Under the pieces are notes generated by a model. That model had not been told where the DNA came from, did not search any database, and worked only from the letters and a program-made list of their open reading frames with translations. A DNA stretch of 64,000 bases, taken from positions 72,964 to 136,963 of the forward strand of contig CAMLJY010000010.1 of assembly GCA_946480465.1 (NCBI GenBank). The letters are read 5' to 3'. This DNA is from an uncultured Burkholderiales bacterium. GTDB lineage: Bacteria; Pseudomonadota; Gammaproteobacteria; Burkholderiales; Burkholderiaceae. Both the position numbers and the translations under genes were made by a program. Shown here in pieces: positions 42,670-51,688 of the stretch. Position 1 is the first letter of the stretch. The number at the start of each line of letters is the position of its first letter.

Positions 42670-43779
42670 TCATTGCGTCAGCACCACGTGGGCCGAGCGC
42701 GACCAGTGCGCCCACACGCTGTCGCCGGAGGCCAGCCGGTCGTCCTGGTGCCGCTCGGTGTTGGCCTGCGACACCTTCAGGCGCTGGCCGCTCGGCAGCT
42801 CGACGTGGAAGACGGTGAAGCTGCCGAAGTAGGACAGGTCCCGGATGGTCCCCGGTGCCGCGTTGAACTCATCGGCCGGCTTCTGCCGCGTGACCTGGAT
42901 CTTCTCCGGCCGCAACGCCACCGTCACCGGCATGCCCTGCGTGCCGGTGATCCCGTGGCCCACGTAATGCCGGCAGTCGGCCGAGCCGATGACGACGTGG
43001 TCGGCCTCGTCCACCTCCACCGTGCCCGGCAGCAGGTTGACGTTGCCGATGAAGTCGGCGACGAAGCGGCTGGCCGGCGTCTCGTAGATGTCGGCCGGCG
43101 CGCCCACCTGCAGGAAGCGGCCCTCGCTCATCACCGCGATGCGCGAGGCCATGGTCATCGCCTCTTCCTGGTCGTGCGTCACCATCACGCAGGTGACGCC
43201 GACGTCCTGGATGATGTTGACCAGCTCGACCTGGGTCTCCTCGCGCAGCTTCTTGTCCAGCGCGCCCAGCGGCTCGTCCAGCAGCAGCAGCTTCGGCCGC
43301 TTGGCCAGGCTGCGCACCAGCGCCACGCGCTGCTGCTGGCCGCCGGACAGCTGGTGCGGCTTCCGCTTGGCGAACTTGCCCAGCTGCACCAGCTTGAGCA
43401 TCGCGTCCACGCGCTCCGCGATCTCCGCCTTGGGCAGGCCATCGCGCTTGAGCCCGAAGGCGACGTTGTCCCACACCGTCAGGTGCGGGAACAGCGCGTA
43501 GGACTGGAACATCATGTTGATCGGCCGGTCGCAGGGCGGCAGGCCGGCCAGGTCCTGGCCCGCCAGCACGATGCGGCCGGAGGTCGGCGTCTCGAAGCCC
43601 GCCAGCATGCGCAGCAGCGTGGTCTTGCCGCAGCCTGAGGAGCCCAGCAGCGCGAAGATCTCGCCGCGGGCGATGTCCAGGCTGACGTGGTTGACGGCCT
43701 TGTAGCCGCCGAAGTCCTTCACCACGTCCTGGATCCGCAGGAACGCGGGCTCGGCGCTGCCGCTGACATTGGCGGTCAT
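42670..43779 (-). CDS. potG: Polyamine ABC transporter ATPase PotG-like
   Basis: A 369-residue ABC ATPase of the spermidine/putrescine (POPT) family. Walker A is GSSGCGKTT (about 42-50), the Q-loop FQSYALFPHLTVWDN, the signature LSGGQQQRVALVRSLA, Walker B LLLLDEPLGALD and the H-loop VTHDQEEA. A C-terminal TOBE domain (about 285-369) with VALRPEKIQV may sense substrate. The ATG at 43779 is preferred because AGGAGG lies 11 nt upstream; a GTG at 43806 is an alternative. It is separated from potF by 173 nt that hold two hairpins. Confidence 0.93.
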   Translation of the reverse strand: MTANVSGSAEPAFLRIQDVVKDFGGYKAVNHVSLDIARGEIFALLGSSGCGKTTLLRMLAGFETPTSGRIVLAGQDLAGLPPCDRPINMMFQSYALFPHLTVWDNVAFGLKRDGLPKAEIAERVDAMLKLVQLGKFAKRKPHQLSGGQQQRVALVRSLAKRPKLLLLDEPLGALDKKLREETQVELVNIIQDVGVTCVMVTHDQEEAMTMASRIAVMSEGRFLQVGAPADIYETPASRFVADFIGNVNLLPGTVEVDEADHVVIGSADCRHYVGHGITGTQGMPVTVALRPEKIQVTRQKPADEFNAAPGTIRDLSYFGSFTVFHVELPSGQRLKVSQANTERHQDDRLASGDSVWAHWSRSAHVVLTQ

Positions 43780-43821
43780 GTTCTCGGGCTCCTCCTGTGC
43801 GACCACCGCGGCCGCGCGCGG

Positions 43822-43871
43822 CTCCGGGGGGGCCGGAGTCCGCCACTGTCCGGCGGGCCCTCGGCCCGCCG
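43822..43871 (-). promoter_or_regulatory. Two hairpins in the potF-potG gap
   Basis: CGGCGGGCC (43851-43859) pairs with GGCCCGCCG (43863-43871), a 9-bp stem with a 3-nt loop. CTCCGG (43822-43827) pairs with CCGGAG (43833-43838). Neither is followed by a T-run on the minus strand. Such hairpins after a binding-protein gene commonly protect its mRNA from 3' exonucleases, so PotF would be made in excess over the membrane complex (inference). Confidence 0.55.
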
Positions 43872-43952
43872 CTGTTCAACGCAAGCACCTCATCGGCCCG
43901 CCCGCGGCGCTCGGAGAGCAGGGAGCCCCCTTCGGGCGGCCGGGCAAGGCGT

Positions 43953-45077
43953 TCAGAGGCCGGTCTTGAAGCTGGTGTAGGTGCGCGTCATCAGACGGCG
44001 CAGGTCGTTGTTCAGCGAGTCCGGCGGAATCATCTTCTTCAGCTCGGCCTCGGGCAGGAACACGGTCGGGTTGCTCGCCACCTCGGCCTTGATGAACTTC
44101 TTGGACTCGAGGTTCGGGTTGGCGTAGAAGACCTTGTTCGTCAGGCTCGCGTGCACGTCACCGCGCAGGATGTAGTTGATGAACTTGTGCGCGTTGCCCG
44201 GGTGCGCCGCGTCCACCGGAATCACCATCACGTCGAAGAACAGCAGGCCGCCGTTGGCGGGCAGCAGGGCCTGGATGTTCTGGCCGGTCTTGCCGTCGAT
44301 CGCACGCTGGCGGGCGATGTTGATGTCGCCCGACCAGCCGAGCGCGACGCAGATCGAGCCGTTGGCCATGTCGTTGATGTAGCCCGACGAGCTGAACAGC
44401 GAGACGTGCGGGCGGATGGTCTTCAGCAGGTTGGCGGCGGCGGTGTAGTCGGACGGCGTCTTGCTGAACGAGGGCTTGCCCAGGTAGTGCAGGGCCGCGG
44501 GGATGACCTCGGACGAGGAATCGAGGAAGGAGACGCCGCAGGATTTCAGCTTGGAGATGTACTCGGGCTTGAACAACAGGTCCCACGCGTTGGCCGGCAG
44601 CGGCGCGCCGCCCAGCGCGGCCTTGACCTTGTCGACGTTGATGCCGACGGTGGTGTAGCCCCACAGCCAGTTCACCATGTACTCGTTGCCGGGGTCCATG
44701 CGCGCCAGCTGGGCCTGTACCGCGGGGTCGAGGTTCTTGTAGTTGGGGATCTTGCTCTTGTCGATCTTGGCCAGCAGCCCGCCGTCGATCTGCAGCTTGG
44801 CCCAGTGCGAGGAGGGCACGACGATGTCGTAGCCGCTCTTGCCCGCCACCAGCTTGGCGTGGACGATCTCGTTGTTGTCGAAGTTGTCGTACCGGACCTT
44901 GATGCCGGTCTCCTTCTCGAAGTTGCGGATCGTGTCCTCGCCGATGTAGTCGGACCAGTTGTAGATGTTCAGGACCTTCTCTTCCTCCTGCGCACGAACC
45001 GGGCCGGCGGCCAGGGTGGCGGCCAGGCCGAGCAAGGCGAGCAGGCCCGGGAACAGGCGGGACGACGGCAGCTTCAT
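43953..45077 (-). CDS. potF: Polyamine-binding periplasmic protein PotF/SpuD-like
   Basis: A 374-residue periplasmic substrate-binding protein. The signal peptide ends near AGPVRAQEEE (about residue 29). The mature protein starts with VLNIYNWSDYIGEDTIRNFEKETG, the class pattern in which Trp and Ser contact the amine, followed by YDIVVPSSHW and WGYTTVGINVDKV. The similarity is to PotF and SpuD (putrescine) and SpuE (spermidine); preference cannot be decided from sequence alone. GGAGG precedes the ATG at 45077 by about 9 nt. It is the first gene of the potFGHI set and has its own candidate promoter. Confidence 0.93.
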   Translation of the reverse strand: MKLPSSRLFPGLLALLGLAATLAAGPVRAQEEEKVLNIYNWSDYIGEDTIRNFEKETGIKVRYDNFDNNEIVHAKLVAGKSGYDIVVPSSHWAKLQIDGGLLAKIDKSKIPNYKNLDPAVQAQLARMDPGNEYMVNWLWGYTTVGINVDKVKAALGGAPLPANAWDLLFKPEYISKLKSCGVSFLDSSSEVIPAALHYLGKPSFSKTPSDYTAAANLLKTIRPHVSLFSSSGYINDMANGSICVALGWSGDINIARQRAIDGKTGQNIQALLPANGGLLFFDVMVIPVDAAHPGNAHKFINYILRGDVHASLTNKVFYANPNLESKKFIKAEVASNPTVFLPEAELKKMIPPDSLNNDLRRLMTRTYTSFKTGL

Positions 45078-45161
45078 GAAGTGCAACCTCCAGGGGTGTG
45101 TTCGTTCGTGTGGCTAGGGACGCGGCAGCCGCCCGGAGGGGCCGCCACGGCAAACCCGTGC

Positions 45162-45189
45162 AGTCTAATGAGCTTGTGGAGCGGCTCCA
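45162..45189 (-). promoter_or_regulatory. Candidate potF promoter and operator
   Basis: On the minus strand TAGACT (45167-45162) could be a -10 box. The palindrome TGGAGC-G-GCTCCA (45177-45189) sits exactly where the -35 box would be. The -35 itself is poor, so an activator or repressor is likely. The gap between spuC and potF is 133 nt, large for this cluster. Confidence 0.4.
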
Positions 45190-45210
45190 TCCGGGGAAGT
45201 CACATCCGGC

Positions 45211-46599
45211 TCACAACCAGCCTTCGCGCTGTGCATCGGCCAGCGTCAGGTCCAGGCAGCGGCGGATCAAATCCATCATCTCGTCGATCTGCGCCCTCGT
45301 GATCACCAGCGGCGGCGCGATGATCATCCGGTTGCCGACCGCGCGCATGATCAGCCCTTCGCGGAAGCAGTGGCCGCGGCACACCATGCCGATGCCCACG
45401 GCCGGGTCGAAGGGCTTCAGGCCGATCTTGTCCTTCACGAGCAGGACGGCTCCCATCAGGCCGCAGGTTTCCGCATCGCCCACCAGCGGGTGATCGCGCA
45501 GCGCCGCGAAGGCTTCAGCAAGATAGGGGCCAACGTCATCGTGCACCCGCTCCACCAGGCGCTGCTCGCGGATCAGCCGGATGTTGGCCAGCGCGACCGC
45601 ACAGGCCACCGGATGGCCGGAGTAGGTGTAGCCGTGCTCGAACTCGCCGCCGCGTTCGATCAGCGCCTGCGCCACGCGGTCGCCCACCATCACGCCGCCC
45701 AGCGGCACGTAGCCGCTGGTGACGCCCTTGGCGAAGGTCATCAGGTCGGGCCGGAAGCCCATGGTCTCGCAGCCGAACCAGCGGCCGGTGCGGCCGAAGC
45801 CGCAGATCACCTCGTCACTGACCAGCAGCACGCCGTACTTGTCGCAGATGCGCTGGATCTCGGGCCAGTAGGTGATGGGCGGGATGATGACGCCGCCGGC
45901 GCCCTGCACCGGTTCGCCGATGAAGGCGGCCACCCGGTCGGGGCCGATGGCGAGGATCCTTTCTTCCAGCCAGCGGGCGGCCACGAGACCGAACTCTTCG
46001 CGGCTCATCCCTTGGCCATGCTCGACCCAGTAGGGCTGCTCGATGTGCTCGATGCCGGGGATGGGCAAGCCGCCCTGCGCATGCATGCCCGCCATGCCCC
46101 CGAGCGAGGCGCCGGCCATCGTGGACCCGTGGTAGCCGTTGCGGCGGCTGATGATGACCTGCCGATCCGGCTGGCCCAGGATGTCCCAGTAGCGCCGCAC
46201 CATGCGCACCACCGTGTCGTTGCCTTCCGAGCCTGAACTGGTGAAGAACACGTGCCGGAACTGCGGCGGCGTGACCTGCGCCAGCAGCTCGGCCAGCTCG
46301 ATCGCCGGCGGCGTCGCGGTCTGGAAGAAGGCGTTGTAGAACGGCAGCTCCCCCAACTGACGCGTGGCCGCGTCGATCAGCGCCTGCTGGCCGTAGCCCA
46401 CGTTGACGCACCACAGGCCCGACATCGCATCGAGGATTCGGTGGCCCTCGCTGTCGGTGAGGTAGATGTTCTCGGCCCGGGTGATGATGCGCGAGCCCTT
46501 CTTCGCCAGCGCCTGGAAGTCGGTGAAAGGGTGCAGGAAGTGCGCGGCGTCGGCGGCCTGCCACTGTTCGGTGCTGCGCACCGTGCGTTGCTGATTCAT
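45211..46599 (-). CDS. spuC: Putrescine/polyamine:pyruvate aminotransferase (SpuC-like, class III)
   Basis: A 462-residue PLP aminotransferase of class III (omega-aminotransferases). It starts with the SpuC-like AAHFLHPFTDFQALAKKGSR and has the PLP phosphate site FFTSSGSEGNDT, GYHGST, the Asp in LLVSDEVICGFGRTG and the PLP lysine in MTFAKGVTSGYVPLGG. In P. aeruginosa SpuC transfers the amino group of putrescine to pyruvate, giving 4-aminobutyraldehyde. It lies 26 nt after puuA, so transamination and gamma-glutamylation routes appear to be encoded side by side. Confidence 0.88.
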   Translation of the reverse strand: MNQQRTVRSTEQWQAADAAHFLHPFTDFQALAKKGSRIITRAENIYLTDSEGHRILDAMSGLWCVNVGYGQQALIDAATRQLGELPFYNAFFQTATPPAIELAELLAQVTPPQFRHVFFTSSGSEGNDTVVRMVRRYWDILGQPDRQVIISRRNGYHGSTMAGASLGGMAGMHAQGGLPIPGIEHIEQPYWVEHGQGMSREEFGLVAARWLEERILAIGPDRVAAFIGEPVQGAGGVIIPPITYWPEIQRICDKYGVLLVSDEVICGFGRTGRWFGCETMGFRPDLMTFAKGVTSGYVPLGGVMVGDRVAQALIERGGEFEHGYTYSGHPVACAVALANIRLIREQRLVERVHDDVGPYLAEAFAALRDHPLVGDAETCGLMGAVLLVKDKIGLKPFDPAVGIGMVCRGHCFREGLIMRAVGNRMIIAPPLVITRAQIDEMMDLIRRCLDLTLADAQREGWL

Positions 46600-46625
46600 G
46601 TTGGTGCTCCTCTTGCTTGCTGGGG

Positions 46626-47993
46626 TCAGACGTGCAGCAGCAGGTGCTCGCGTTCCCACGGGGAGATCACCTTCATGAACTCGGCGTACTCGATCTCCTT
46701 GACCTCGGTGTAGACGGTGATGAACTCGGTGCCCAGCACCTCGTGCAGATCCTTCTCGGCGCGCAGCAGGGCCAGCGCCTCGCCCAGGCTGCGCGGCAGC
46801 TGGTAGTCGCCCAGGTACGCGTCACCCTTGCACTCGGGCGTCGGCTCCAGCTGCTGCTTGATGCCGATATAGCCGCAGGCCAGCGTGGCGGCCAGGGCCA
46901 CGTAGGGGTTGGCGTCGGCGCCGATCACGCGGTTCTCGATGCGCCGCGCCGCCGGCCCGGCCACCGGCGAGCGGATGCCCACCGTGCGGTTGTCGGTGCC
47001 CCACTGGATGTTGATCGGCGCCGCGGTGAAGCGCGCCAGCCGGCGGTAGCTGTTGACGTAAGGGGCGAACAGCGCCATGGCCGCGGGAATGAACTTCTGC
47101 AGCCCACCGATGAACCAGTAGAACTCCCTGCTCGGCGTGCCGTCCTCGTTGCTGAACAGGTTGCGGCCGGTGACCTCGTTAACGACACTCTGGTGCACGT
47201 GCATCGCGCTGCCGGGCTCCCCGGCGATGGGCTTGGCCATGAAGGTGGCGAACATGTCGTGGCGCAGCGCCGCCTCGCGCACCGTGCGCTTGAACAGGAA
47301 CACCTCGTCCGCCAGTCCCAGCGGGTGGTCGTGGAAGAAGTTGATCTCCATCTGGCCCGCGCCCACCTCGTGGATCAGCGTGTCGACGTTCAGGCCCATC
47401 TTCTCGCAGTAGTCGTAGACGTCCTCGAACAGCGGATCGAACTCGTTCACCGCGTCGATCGAGTAGGCCTGGCGCGAGGTCTCGGCACGGCCGCTGCGGC
47501 CGATGGGCGGCTTCAGCGGCATATCGGGGTCGGTGTTGCGGGCCACCAGGTAGAACTCCAGCTCCGGCGCCACCACCGGCTTCCACCGTTCGGCCGCGTA
47601 CAGCTCGCACACCCGGCGCAGCACCGAGCGCGGCGCGAAGGGCACCAGCTGCCCGTTCTTGTCGTAGCAGTCGTGGATGACCTGCGCCGTAGGGTCGACC
47701 GCCCAGGGCACGATGCGCACCGTGCTCGGGTCCGGGCGCAGGTGCATGTCCATGTCGTTGGGGCTGATGACCTCGTAGTACGGGCCTTCCTCCGGGAACT
47801 CACCCGTCACGCCCATCGCGACCACGGCCTCCGGCAGGCGCATGCCGCGGTCTTCGGTGAATTTCTCGCGCGGCAGGATCTTGCCGCGCGCGACGCCGGT
47901 GAGGTCGGGCACGAGGCACTCGATCTCCGTCACGCGGTGCTGGTTGAGCCACTGTTCGAGCTCGCTGAAATTGAAGTTGTCTCGGTTCACCAT
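46626..47993 (-). CDS. puuA: Gamma-glutamylputrescine synthetase (PuuA/SpuI-like)
   Basis: A 455-residue glutamine-synthetase-superfamily ligase that joins glutamate to putrescine with ATP, the entry of the Puu pathway. The N-domain has VTEIECLVPDLTGVARGKILP. The catalytic part shows LEFYLV, IHEVGAGQMEINFFH, GSAMHVHQSV, NSYRRL and ENRVIGADANPYVALAATLA. The ATG at 47993 starts MVNRDNFNFSELEQWL, which is the conserved N-terminus; the open frame above it is not. It lies 77 nt after puuD and 26 nt before spuC. Confidence 0.9.
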   Translation of the reverse strand: MVNRDNFNFSELEQWLNQHRVTEIECLVPDLTGVARGKILPREKFTEDRGMRLPEAVVAMGVTGEFPEEGPYYEVISPNDMDMHLRPDPSTVRIVPWAVDPTAQVIHDCYDKNGQLVPFAPRSVLRRVCELYAAERWKPVVAPELEFYLVARNTDPDMPLKPPIGRSGRAETSRQAYSIDAVNEFDPLFEDVYDYCEKMGLNVDTLIHEVGAGQMEINFFHDHPLGLADEVFLFKRTVREAALRHDMFATFMAKPIAGEPGSAMHVHQSVVNEVTGRNLFSNEDGTPSREFYWFIGGLQKFIPAAMALFAPYVNSYRRLARFTAAPINIQWGTDNRTVGIRSPVAGPAARRIENRVIGADANPYVALAATLACGYIGIKQQLEPTPECKGDAYLGDYQLPRSLGEALALLRAEKDLHEVLGTEFITVYTEVKEIEYAEFMKVISPWEREHLLLHV

Positions 47994-48070
47994 GGAACAC
48001 CTGTCTTGTTCAGAGTCGCGGCTGGGATTCAGGGTGGGGGAGGCCGCGCGGACTCCGCACATCATCGGCG

Positions 48071-48838
48071 CTAGGGTATCGGAACCCGGTGGCGGTCGCG
48101 GTATTGCCGGCAGGCGTGTCCGAAGGCCTGCAGCATCTGCATCGATACCGGGTTGCCGGCGGCCTGCCATTCGGGATGCCATTGCACACAGAGGTTGAAG
48201 CCCTTCGCCTCGGCGACCGAAAAAGCCTCGACCAGACCGTCCGGCGCCCGCGCCTCCACACGCAAGCCGGGTGCCAGCCGGTTCACCGCCTGGCCGTGCA
48301 CCGAGTTCACCTGGAAGCGGCGCGGCTCGACGATCTGCGCCAGCAGGCCGCCGGGCACCACCTCCACCTGATGCGCCGGGCCGTACTGCACGGCGGCCGG
48401 CTGGCCGCTGGGAGCGCGGTGGTCGCGGTAGGGATCGACCTCGTGCACGGCCTGGTGCAGCGAGCCGCCCAGCGCCACGTTCGTTTCCTGGGTGCCGCGG
48501 CAGATGGCGAACAGCGGCATGCCGCGGGCCAGCACCTTGGGGATCAGCGGCAGCGTCCAGGCATCGCGCGCGGGGTCCAGCGGCAGCGAAGGATCGCGCA
48601 CCTCTTCATCAAAGTGGCTGGGATCCACGTTGGACGCGGAGCCGGTGAGCAGCACGCCGTCGGCGAGGTCCAGCAGCGCATCCAGTTCCTCGGGCAGCGC
48701 GGTCGGCACGATCAGCGGCTGCGCCCCGGCCAGGCGCACCGCATCGACGTACTTCTTGCCGGCGACGTGGAAGGGATGCTCGCCGATCGGCTTGTTGCAG
48801 GCCGGAACGAGGACGATGGGTTTGGGGCGTTGGATCAT
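48071..48838 (-). CDS. puuD: Gamma-glutamyl-GABA hydrolase (PuuD-like class I glutamine amidotransferase)
   Basis: A 255-residue peptidase C26 (class I amidotransferase) protein that frees GABA and glutamate from gamma-glutamyl-GABA in the Puu pathway. It has the substrate-binding start IVLVPACNKPIGEHPFHVAG, the conserved GVLLTGSASNVDPSHF, the nucleophile cysteine in FAICRGTQETNVALGGSL, and the His in VQWHPEWQ. The ATG at 48838 lies 6 nt after the puuB stop. The catalytic Cys-His-Glu set looks intact. Confidence 0.92.
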   Translation of the reverse strand: MIQRPKPIVLVPACNKPIGEHPFHVAGKKYVDAVRLAGAQPLIVPTALPEELDALLDLADGVLLTGSASNVDPSHFDEEVRDPSLPLDPARDAWTLPLIPKVLARGMPLFAICRGTQETNVALGGSLHQAVHEVDPYRDHRAPSGQPAAVQYGPAHQVEVVPGGLLAQIVEPRRFQVNSVHGQAVNRLAPGLRVEARAPDGLVEAFSVAEAKGFNLCVQWHPEWQAAGNPVSMQMLQAFGHACRQYRDRHRVPIP

Positions 48839-48843
48839 GGTGT

Positions 48844-50145
48844 TCACGCAAGCGCGTCCCGCAGCCGGTACCAGACCATGCCCAGCACCAGTGCCGGCAT
48901 GCGTAGCAGGCGACCGCCAGGGAAGGGCCGGTGCTTCAGCCGAGCGAAGGTGTCGAAGCGGCCGGCATCGCCGCTCATCGCCTCGGCGACCAGCCGGCCG
49001 GCCAGGCCGGTCAGCGCCAGGCCGTGGCCCGAGAAGCCCTGCAGGTAGTAGACGTTGGGGGACGAGGCCAGGCGGCCGAAGTCCGGCGCCCGGTTCATGG
49101 AGATGTCCACGAAGCCGCCCCAGGCATGCGTCACCTGGGTGCCGGCGAGCTGCGGGAAGGTCTCGGCCATGCGGCGGTGCATGCCCGCGGCCAGGTTCAT
49201 CGGTGTGGCCGTGCTGTAGCTGACGCGGCCACCGTACAGCAGGCTGGTGTCGGCGGCGAAGCGGAAGTAGTCGAGCACGAAGTTGTTGTCGCACACCGCG
49301 GACAGGCTCGGAATCAGCTGCCGCGCCGTGGATTCGCCGACCGGCTCGCTGGCGATGATGTAGGTGCCGACCGGCATGATGCGCGCCTCCAGCTGCGGCG
49401 CGATGCCCTGCAGGTAGACGTTGCCCGCCAGCAGCACCTGGCCGGCGGTGACGCGTCCTTTCGGGGTCAGCAACACCGGCCGCGGCCCCTGCTGCAGCGC
49501 GGACACCGGCGTCGCTTCATGGATCCGCACACCCAGGCCAGCGGCAGCACGGGCCAGGCCCAGCGTGTACTTCAGCGGGTGCAGGTGGCCGGACCTGGCA
49601 TCGTGCACCGCCGCCACGTAGCGCGGGCTGGCGATCCAGTCCCGCACCTGCGCGCCGGTGGCGGCCGTCATCGGATAGTCGTAGCGCGCCGCCAGGTGCT
49701 CGGCGCCGGCCAGCAGTTCCCGGGCCTTGCGCTCGTTGACCGCCACGCCCAGGAAGCCATCCTGCCAGTCGGCCTCGATCGCGAACTGCCGGCAGCGGGC
49801 GCGGATCAGGTCCAGCGCCTCGATCGACATGTCGAAGACGCGGCGCGCCTCGTCCGCGCCCAGCTGGTCCTCGATCTCGCCGACGTCGCAGGCCAGGCCG
49901 TGGATGGCCTGGCCGCCATTGCGCCCACTGGCGCCGAAGCCGACCTCTCGCGCCTCCAGCACCCGCACCGAATGCCCGCGCTGCGCCAGCTCGATGGCAG
50001 CGGACAGGCCTGCGAGCCCGCCGCCGACGATGGCCACGTCGCACGCCGCTTCGCCTTCCAGCGCTGCATGCCGCTCACCCCGTACGGCCGTGGCGGCGTA
50101 GTACGAGTGGCGCGTGAGTTCTCGATCAGCGCTGAGGAAGTTCAT
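48844..50145 (-). CDS. puuB: Gamma-glutamylputrescine oxidoreductase (PuuB-like FAD enzyme, DAO family)
   Basis: A 433-residue flavoprotein of the DAO/glycine-oxidase family. The FAD-binding motif is CDVAIVGGGLAGLSAAIELAQ (about 35-55), followed by VGFGASGRNGGQAIHGLACD and the C-terminal FSGHGLALTGLAGRLVAEAM. PuuB deaminates gamma-glutamylputrescine to the aldehyde that PuuC oxidises. The ATG at 50145 starts MNFLSADRELTRHSYYAAT, as in PuuB-type proteins; an upstream start at 50184 is less likely. It is 6 nt before puuD. Confidence 0.9.
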   Translation of the reverse strand: MNFLSADRELTRHSYYAATAVRGERHAALEGEAACDVAIVGGGLAGLSAAIELAQRGHSVRVLEAREVGFGASGRNGGQAIHGLACDVGEIEDQLGADEARRVFDMSIEALDLIRARCRQFAIEADWQDGFLGVAVNERKARELLAGAEHLAARYDYPMTAATGAQVRDWIASPRYVAAVHDARSGHLHPLKYTLGLARAAAGLGVRIHEATPVSALQQGPRPVLLTPKGRVTAGQVLLAGNVYLQGIAPQLEARIMPVGTYIIASEPVGESTARQLIPSLSAVCDNNFVLDYFRFAADTSLLYGGRVSYSTATPMNLAAGMHRRMAETFPQLAGTQVTHAWGGFVDISMNRAPDFGRLASSPNVYYLQGFSGHGLALTGLAGRLVAEAMSGDAGRFDTFARLKHRPFPGGRLLRMPALVLGMVWYRLRDALA

Positions 50146-50171
50146 AGGGTTCGTGCCCCTCGATACGCCGG

Positions 50172-50193
50172 GCCGTCCCGACAAAGGGACGGC
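50172..50193 (-). terminator. Eight-bp hairpin between the head aminotransferase and puuB
   Basis: GCCGTCCC (50172-50179) and GGGACGGC (50186-50193) form a perfect stem with loop GACAAA in the 128-nt gap after the first gene of the cluster. No T-run follows on the minus strand. It may separate a promoter-proximal transcript (aminotransferase) from puuB onward. Confidence 0.45.
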
Positions 50194-50273
50194 GCCGTCT
50201 CGGGGCGGCCCGGCGACAGGCTATGCGCTAGGCAGGTCCTCCATCGTGGTTGCGTTGCCGCGTATCTTGCCCG

Positions 50274-51584
50274 TCAGGCCGCGCGCTGGATGGCGCCGCG
50301 CACGGTGTCGATGATCTGGTCGATCTGCTGGCGTTCGATGATCAGCGGCGGCGACAGCGCGATGGTGTCGCCCGTGGTGCGGATCAGCACGCCCTTGTCG
50401 AAGCAATCAAGGAAGATGTTGAAGGCGCGCTTGGCCGGCTCGCCGGGCAGCCCCTGCAGCTCGACGCCGCCGACGAGGCCGGTGTTGCGGATGTCGATCA
50501 CGTTGGGCAGGCCCTTCAGCGAGTGCAGCGCCTCGGCGAAGTAACCCTGCAGCTGAGCGGCCCGGGTCATCAGGCCATCGTCCTCGTAGGTCTCCAGCGT
50601 GGCCAGGCCGGCCGCGCAGGCCAGCGGGTGCGAGGAGTAGGTGTAGCCGTGGAAGAACTCGATCAGGTGCTCGGGTCCGGTCATGAACGCGTCGTGGATC
50701 TCCTGCTTCACGCCCACCGCGCCCATCGGCACGCAGCCGTTCGTCAGGCCCTTGGCCATCACGATCAGGTCCGGCGTCACGCCGAAGGTCTGCGCCGCGA
50801 AGGCGTTGCCGGTGCGGCCGAAGCCGGTGATGACCTCGTCGAAGATCAGCAGGATGCCGTGCTTGTCGCAGATCTCGCGCAGGCGGTTCAGGTAGCCCTT
50901 GGGCGGAATCAGCACGCCGGTGGAGCCGGCGATGGGCTCGACGATGACCGCGGCGATGGTGGAGGGGTCGTGCAGCGCGCAGAGCTTTTCCAGGTCGTCG
51001 GCGAACTCGGCGCCGTGCTCGGGCTGGCCGATGGTGAAGGCGTTGCGCTGCGCGTCGTGCGTGTGGCGGATGTGGTCCACGCCGGCCAGCATCATCCCGA
51101 ACATCTTGCGGTTGGCCACCATGCCGCCGACCGAGATGCCGCCGAAGTTCACGCCGTGGTAGCCGCGTTCACGGCCGATCAGGCGGGTGCGCTGCCCTTC
51201 GCCGCGCACGCGGTGGTAGGCCAGCGCCATCTTCAATGCGGTGTCCACCGACTCCGAGCCGGAGTTGGTGAAGAACACCTTGTTCATGCCCGCCGGCAGC
51301 AGCTTGGCCACCTTGTCGGCCAATTCGAAGGCCTTGGGGTGCGCCATCTGGAAGGGCGGGGCGTAGTCCATCTCGGCCGCCTGCGCCTGGATGGCCTGCA
51401 CGATCTTGGGCCGGGCGTGGCCGGCGTTCACGCACCACAGGCCCGCGACGCCGTCGAGCACTTGGCGCCCGTCGTCGGTCCAGTAGTGCATGCCGGACGA
51501 CTTGACGAACAGGCGCGGCGCCTTCTTGAACTGCCGGTTCGCGGTGAACGGCATCCAGTAGGCGTCGAGGTGGGCGGCGGTCAT
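50274..51584 (-). CDS. Omega-amino acid:pyruvate aminotransferase (beta-alanine type, class III)
   Basis: A 436-residue class III aminotransferase. It starts LDAYWMPFTANRQFKKAPRL, the start typical of beta-alanine:pyruvate aminotransferases, and has FFTNSGSESVDTALKMAL, RGYHGVNFGG, the Asp in LLIFDEVITGFGRTG and the PLP lysine in VMAKGLTNGCVPMGA. It transfers amino groups from beta-alanine, GABA or other omega-amines to pyruvate. In this cluster it could act on GABA or on beta-alanine from spermine/spermidine breakdown (inference). AAGGAG lies before the ATG at 51584. It is the first gene of the island, divergent from an Lrp-type regulator. Confidence 0.87.
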   Translation of the reverse strand: MTAAHLDAYWMPFTANRQFKKAPRLFVKSSGMHYWTDDGRQVLDGVAGLWCVNAGHARPKIVQAIQAQAAEMDYAPPFQMAHPKAFELADKVAKLLPAGMNKVFFTNSGSESVDTALKMALAYHRVRGEGQRTRLIGRERGYHGVNFGGISVGGMVANRKMFGMMLAGVDHIRHTHDAQRNAFTIGQPEHGAEFADDLEKLCALHDPSTIAAVIVEPIAGSTGVLIPPKGYLNRLREICDKHGILLIFDEVITGFGRTGNAFAAQTFGVTPDLIVMAKGLTNGCVPMGAVGVKQEIHDAFMTGPEHLIEFFHGYTYSSHPLACAAGLATLETYEDDGLMTRAAQLQGYFAEALHSLKGLPNVIDIRNTGLVGGVELQGLPGEPAKRAFNIFLDCFDKGVLIRTTGDTIALSPPLIIERQQIDQIIDTVRGAIQRAA

Positions 51585-51688
51585 GGGAGGCTCCTTCGGT
51601 CGGGGCGCGAGCGACTCTCGCGGCGCGGGGCAGCATGGGCGTAGCAAAGTTTGAACCCGCGGCAACCGAAGAGTCTAGACAGCCCCAC

